Below, one piece after another: positions 34,568 to 35,654 of a stretch of DNA of 35,654 bases (the first letter of the stretch is position 1; every line of letters begins with the position of its first letter). Origin of the DNA: Acidobacteriaceae bacterium (GTDB lineage Bacteria; Acidobacteriota; Terriglobia; Terriglobales; Acidobacteriaceae). A program made the position numbers and the translations under genes. Location: positions 1 through 35,654 of the forward strand of contig JANWJB010000009.1 of NCBI GenBank assembly GCA_025449575.1. Reading direction: 5' to 3'. Below the pieces are notes generated by a model, which was not told the DNA's origin, made no database searches, and worked only from the letters and a program-made list of their open reading frames with translations.

Positions 34568-35582
34568 GTTTCGTCGCCAGAATCAGCGGCGACGCCCCAG
34601 GCGCGTCGAGCGTCCGCGTGTTCACAAATCCAGCCTTTTTCAGCCAGCCGCCGATCTCCTCAACAGAATATGTGTCTCCGTTTTGAGTGTTCACCAGCAT
34701 ATTGACGGCGAAGAGGAGCCCGCTGAGGGGGCCGGTTCTTTCCGGGTTTACCAGGAACTCGGCGATCGCAATCGTTCCTCCAGGGGCCAGCGCGCGGAAG
34801 ACCTTCTCCAGAAGGGCTTGGCTGCGTTCCCTGCCTTCGCTGTGCAGAATATGGCCCAGCGTCGCCACAGCATAATTGTCTCCAAAATCCGCTTTGAGCA
34901 GATCTCCGGAGGTAAAGGAGAAGCGGCTCTCCAGCCCGAAGCGCTCAGCGTTTTTTTGCGTGACCGGAATCACCTCTGGCCAGTCCACCACGGTTACGTG
35001 AACGCGCTCCGACTTCTGCGCCAGCGCGATACCCCAAACGCCGGAGCCCGCCGCGAGATCCAAAACGCGCAGCTCGGGTCCGGAGCCGTTGAGGCTCAGG
35101 TGCCCGGCCAGCACTTGAGCGGCGGGATAATTCAAGGGAAACAGATCGTTGACCAGATCGACAAAGAACTCACCGCCCTCGCTCTGTTGATTGACTGCCT
35201 TAGCGGGACGGCCGGTGGCTACAACCTCATTCAGTTGCAGAAAGTTGGGCATCAACTGCCGGCTTATATGGCGATAGATCCCGCCCAAAAATGCGGGCTT
35301 CGTGCTGACCAGAAAGGCAGCGCTATCTGGAGCCAGAGAGTAGCGGCCCTGCCCATCTTTTTCGAGAAACTCCAGCCCCACCAGCACGTTCATGATCGCT
35401 GCCAACCCGCGCTCAGACGCGCCCGTCTCGTGCTGGACTTCCTGGATCGTTTTTGCGCCGGTATCCAGCACATCGAACACGCGATGCCGGATGGCGGCCT
35501 CCAGCACCAAAGGGGGCACATACCCCCAGGCGAATTGCGAAATGCGTGCGGGTGTGACCTGGGCAGCCGAGGCAGTTGTCAT
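34563..35582 (-). CDS. SAM-dependent methyltransferase (O-methyltransferase, Methyltransf_2 type)
   Basis: A 339-residue methyltransferase with an N-terminal winged-helix dimerisation domain (about 15-95, PPLVLEAAIRHRVFDVLD and ETGASERGLAAIMNVL). A Rossmann SAM domain follows, with VLDLAAGSGVWGIAL (173-187) and Asp in VVDWPEV. The late LGHILHSEGRERSQALL holds the region where plant-like O-methyltransferases keep a catalytic His. Such enzymes methylate phenols, polyketides and quinone-like compounds. AAGGAG lies 6-7 nt before the ATG. It is 9.4 kb from the biosynthetic operon with housekeeping genes between, so a role in that pathway is possible but unsupported. A C- or N-methyl acceptor cannot be excluded. 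Confidence 0.85.
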   Translation of the reverse strand: MTTASAAQVTPARISQFAWGYVPPLVLEAAIRHRVFDVLDTGAKTIQEVQHETGASERGLAAIMNVLVGLEFLEKDGQGRYSLAPDSAAFLVSTKPAFLGGIYRHISRQLMPNFLQLNEVVATGRPAKAVNQQSEGGEFFVDLVNDLFPLNYPAAQVLAGHLSLNGSGPELRVLDLAAGSGVWGIALAQKSERVHVTVVDWPEVIPVTQKNAERFGLESRFSFTSGDLLKADFGDNYAVATLGHILHSEGRERSQALLEKVFRALAPGGTIAIAEFLVNPERTGPLSGLLFAVNMLVNTQNGDTYSVEEIGGWLKKAGFVNTRTLDAPGASPLILATKP

Positions 35583-35617
35583 CTACTTCTCCTTCAGAAA
35601 AAAGCGTTCAAACGGAA

Positions 35618-35637
35618 CGGACAATTATATCCGTCCG
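35618..35637 (-). promoter_or_regulatory. Promoter -10 within an inverted repeat, upstream of the methyltransferase gene
   Basis: On the minus strand a perfect TATAAT (35624-35629) lies about 42 nt before the methyltransferase ATG, inside CGGAC-N10-GTCCG. No good -35 is seen. A repressor could bind the repeat and cover the -10. A second repeat, TCCGC...GCGGA (35640-35654), touches the window end. Confidence 0.45.
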
Positions 35638-35654
35638 CTTCCGCTGCTCGCGGA

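Noticed and set aside
34563-35582. Methyltransferase as a tailoring enzyme of the NRPS/PKS product
   Set aside because: Separated by ten housekeeping or TA genes and opposite in direction, so no contextual support.
1-35654. CRISPR arrays, tRNA or rRNA genes, insertion sequences, phage genes
   Set aside because: No evenly spaced repeats, cloverleaf, rRNA sequence, transposase or integrase was seen by eye.

Overview
The window looks like chromosomal DNA of a soil bacterium, most likely an Acidobacteriota-type organism. That placement is an inference from high GC in the housekeeping half, the mix of sucC/sucD, trpD, ndk and miaA, and a proline-rich TonB-like protein beside miaA. No marker gene was searched. 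The window has two parts. The left 25 kb is a hybrid non-ribosomal peptide/polyketide biosynthetic locus. The right 10 kb is ordinary metabolism with a toxin-antitoxin pair inserted.

Biosynthetic locus (171-25143). A Sfp-type phosphopantetheinyl transferase reads leftward. After a gap of about 790 bp without genes, eight rightward genes form one tightly coupled operon. Six of the seven junctions are overlaps (GTGA, ATGA, or TGATG/TTGA), and the only gap is 15 nt. Gene order is: NRPS1 (TubC docking-C-A-PCP-TE), ABC ATPase, ABC-2 permease, type II thioesterase, PKS1 (KS-C-methyltransferase-ACP, no AT), PKS2 (docking-KS-ACP, no AT), NRPS2 (TubC docking-C-A-PCP-C-A-PCP) and PKS3 (KS-AT-KR-T). The only TE is on NRPS1. 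The ends of PKS1 and PKS2 look like matching docking elements, and the PKS3 KS has the signature common in KS domains that accept a peptide. The likely working order is therefore PKS1, PKS2, NRPS2, PKS3, NRPS1, so the first gene encodes the last module. Specificity pockets read by eye give an unassigned residue and glycine (NRPS2) and glycine (NRPS1). The PKS3 AT looks malonyl-specific. The predicted chain is (starter)-alpha-methyl-diketide-X-[glycine extended by malonate and reduced, i.e. a 4-amino-3-hydroxybutyryl unit]-Gly. No loading module is visible. The PKS modules mix trans-AT-like (PKS1, PKS2) and cis-AT (PKS3) organisation, and the TE carries cysteine where serine is usual. A near-perfect palindrome overlaps the stop codon of the last gene.

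Housekeeping part (25293-35582). A DedA/VTT-type membrane protein and a MogA/MoaB-like molybdopterin adenylyltransferase are coupled on the minus strand. Next on the plus strand come a TonB-like protein, a 44-residue single-pass membrane ORF missed by the ORF track, miaA, and a phosphoribosyltransferase. Then, on the minus strand, come ndk, a Phd/VapC-type toxin-antitoxin pair with repeated ATGTACAT palindromes in front of it, and sucD with sucC. trpD (plus) and a Methyltransf_2-type methyltransferase (minus) close the window. Intergenic DNA between two convergent gene pairs holds inverted-repeat elements, including a ~112-bp MITE-like element.

Hand counts on a few 60-base lines gave about 45-62% GC in the biosynthetic operon and 67-73% in the flank, which suggests the cluster may have been acquired.
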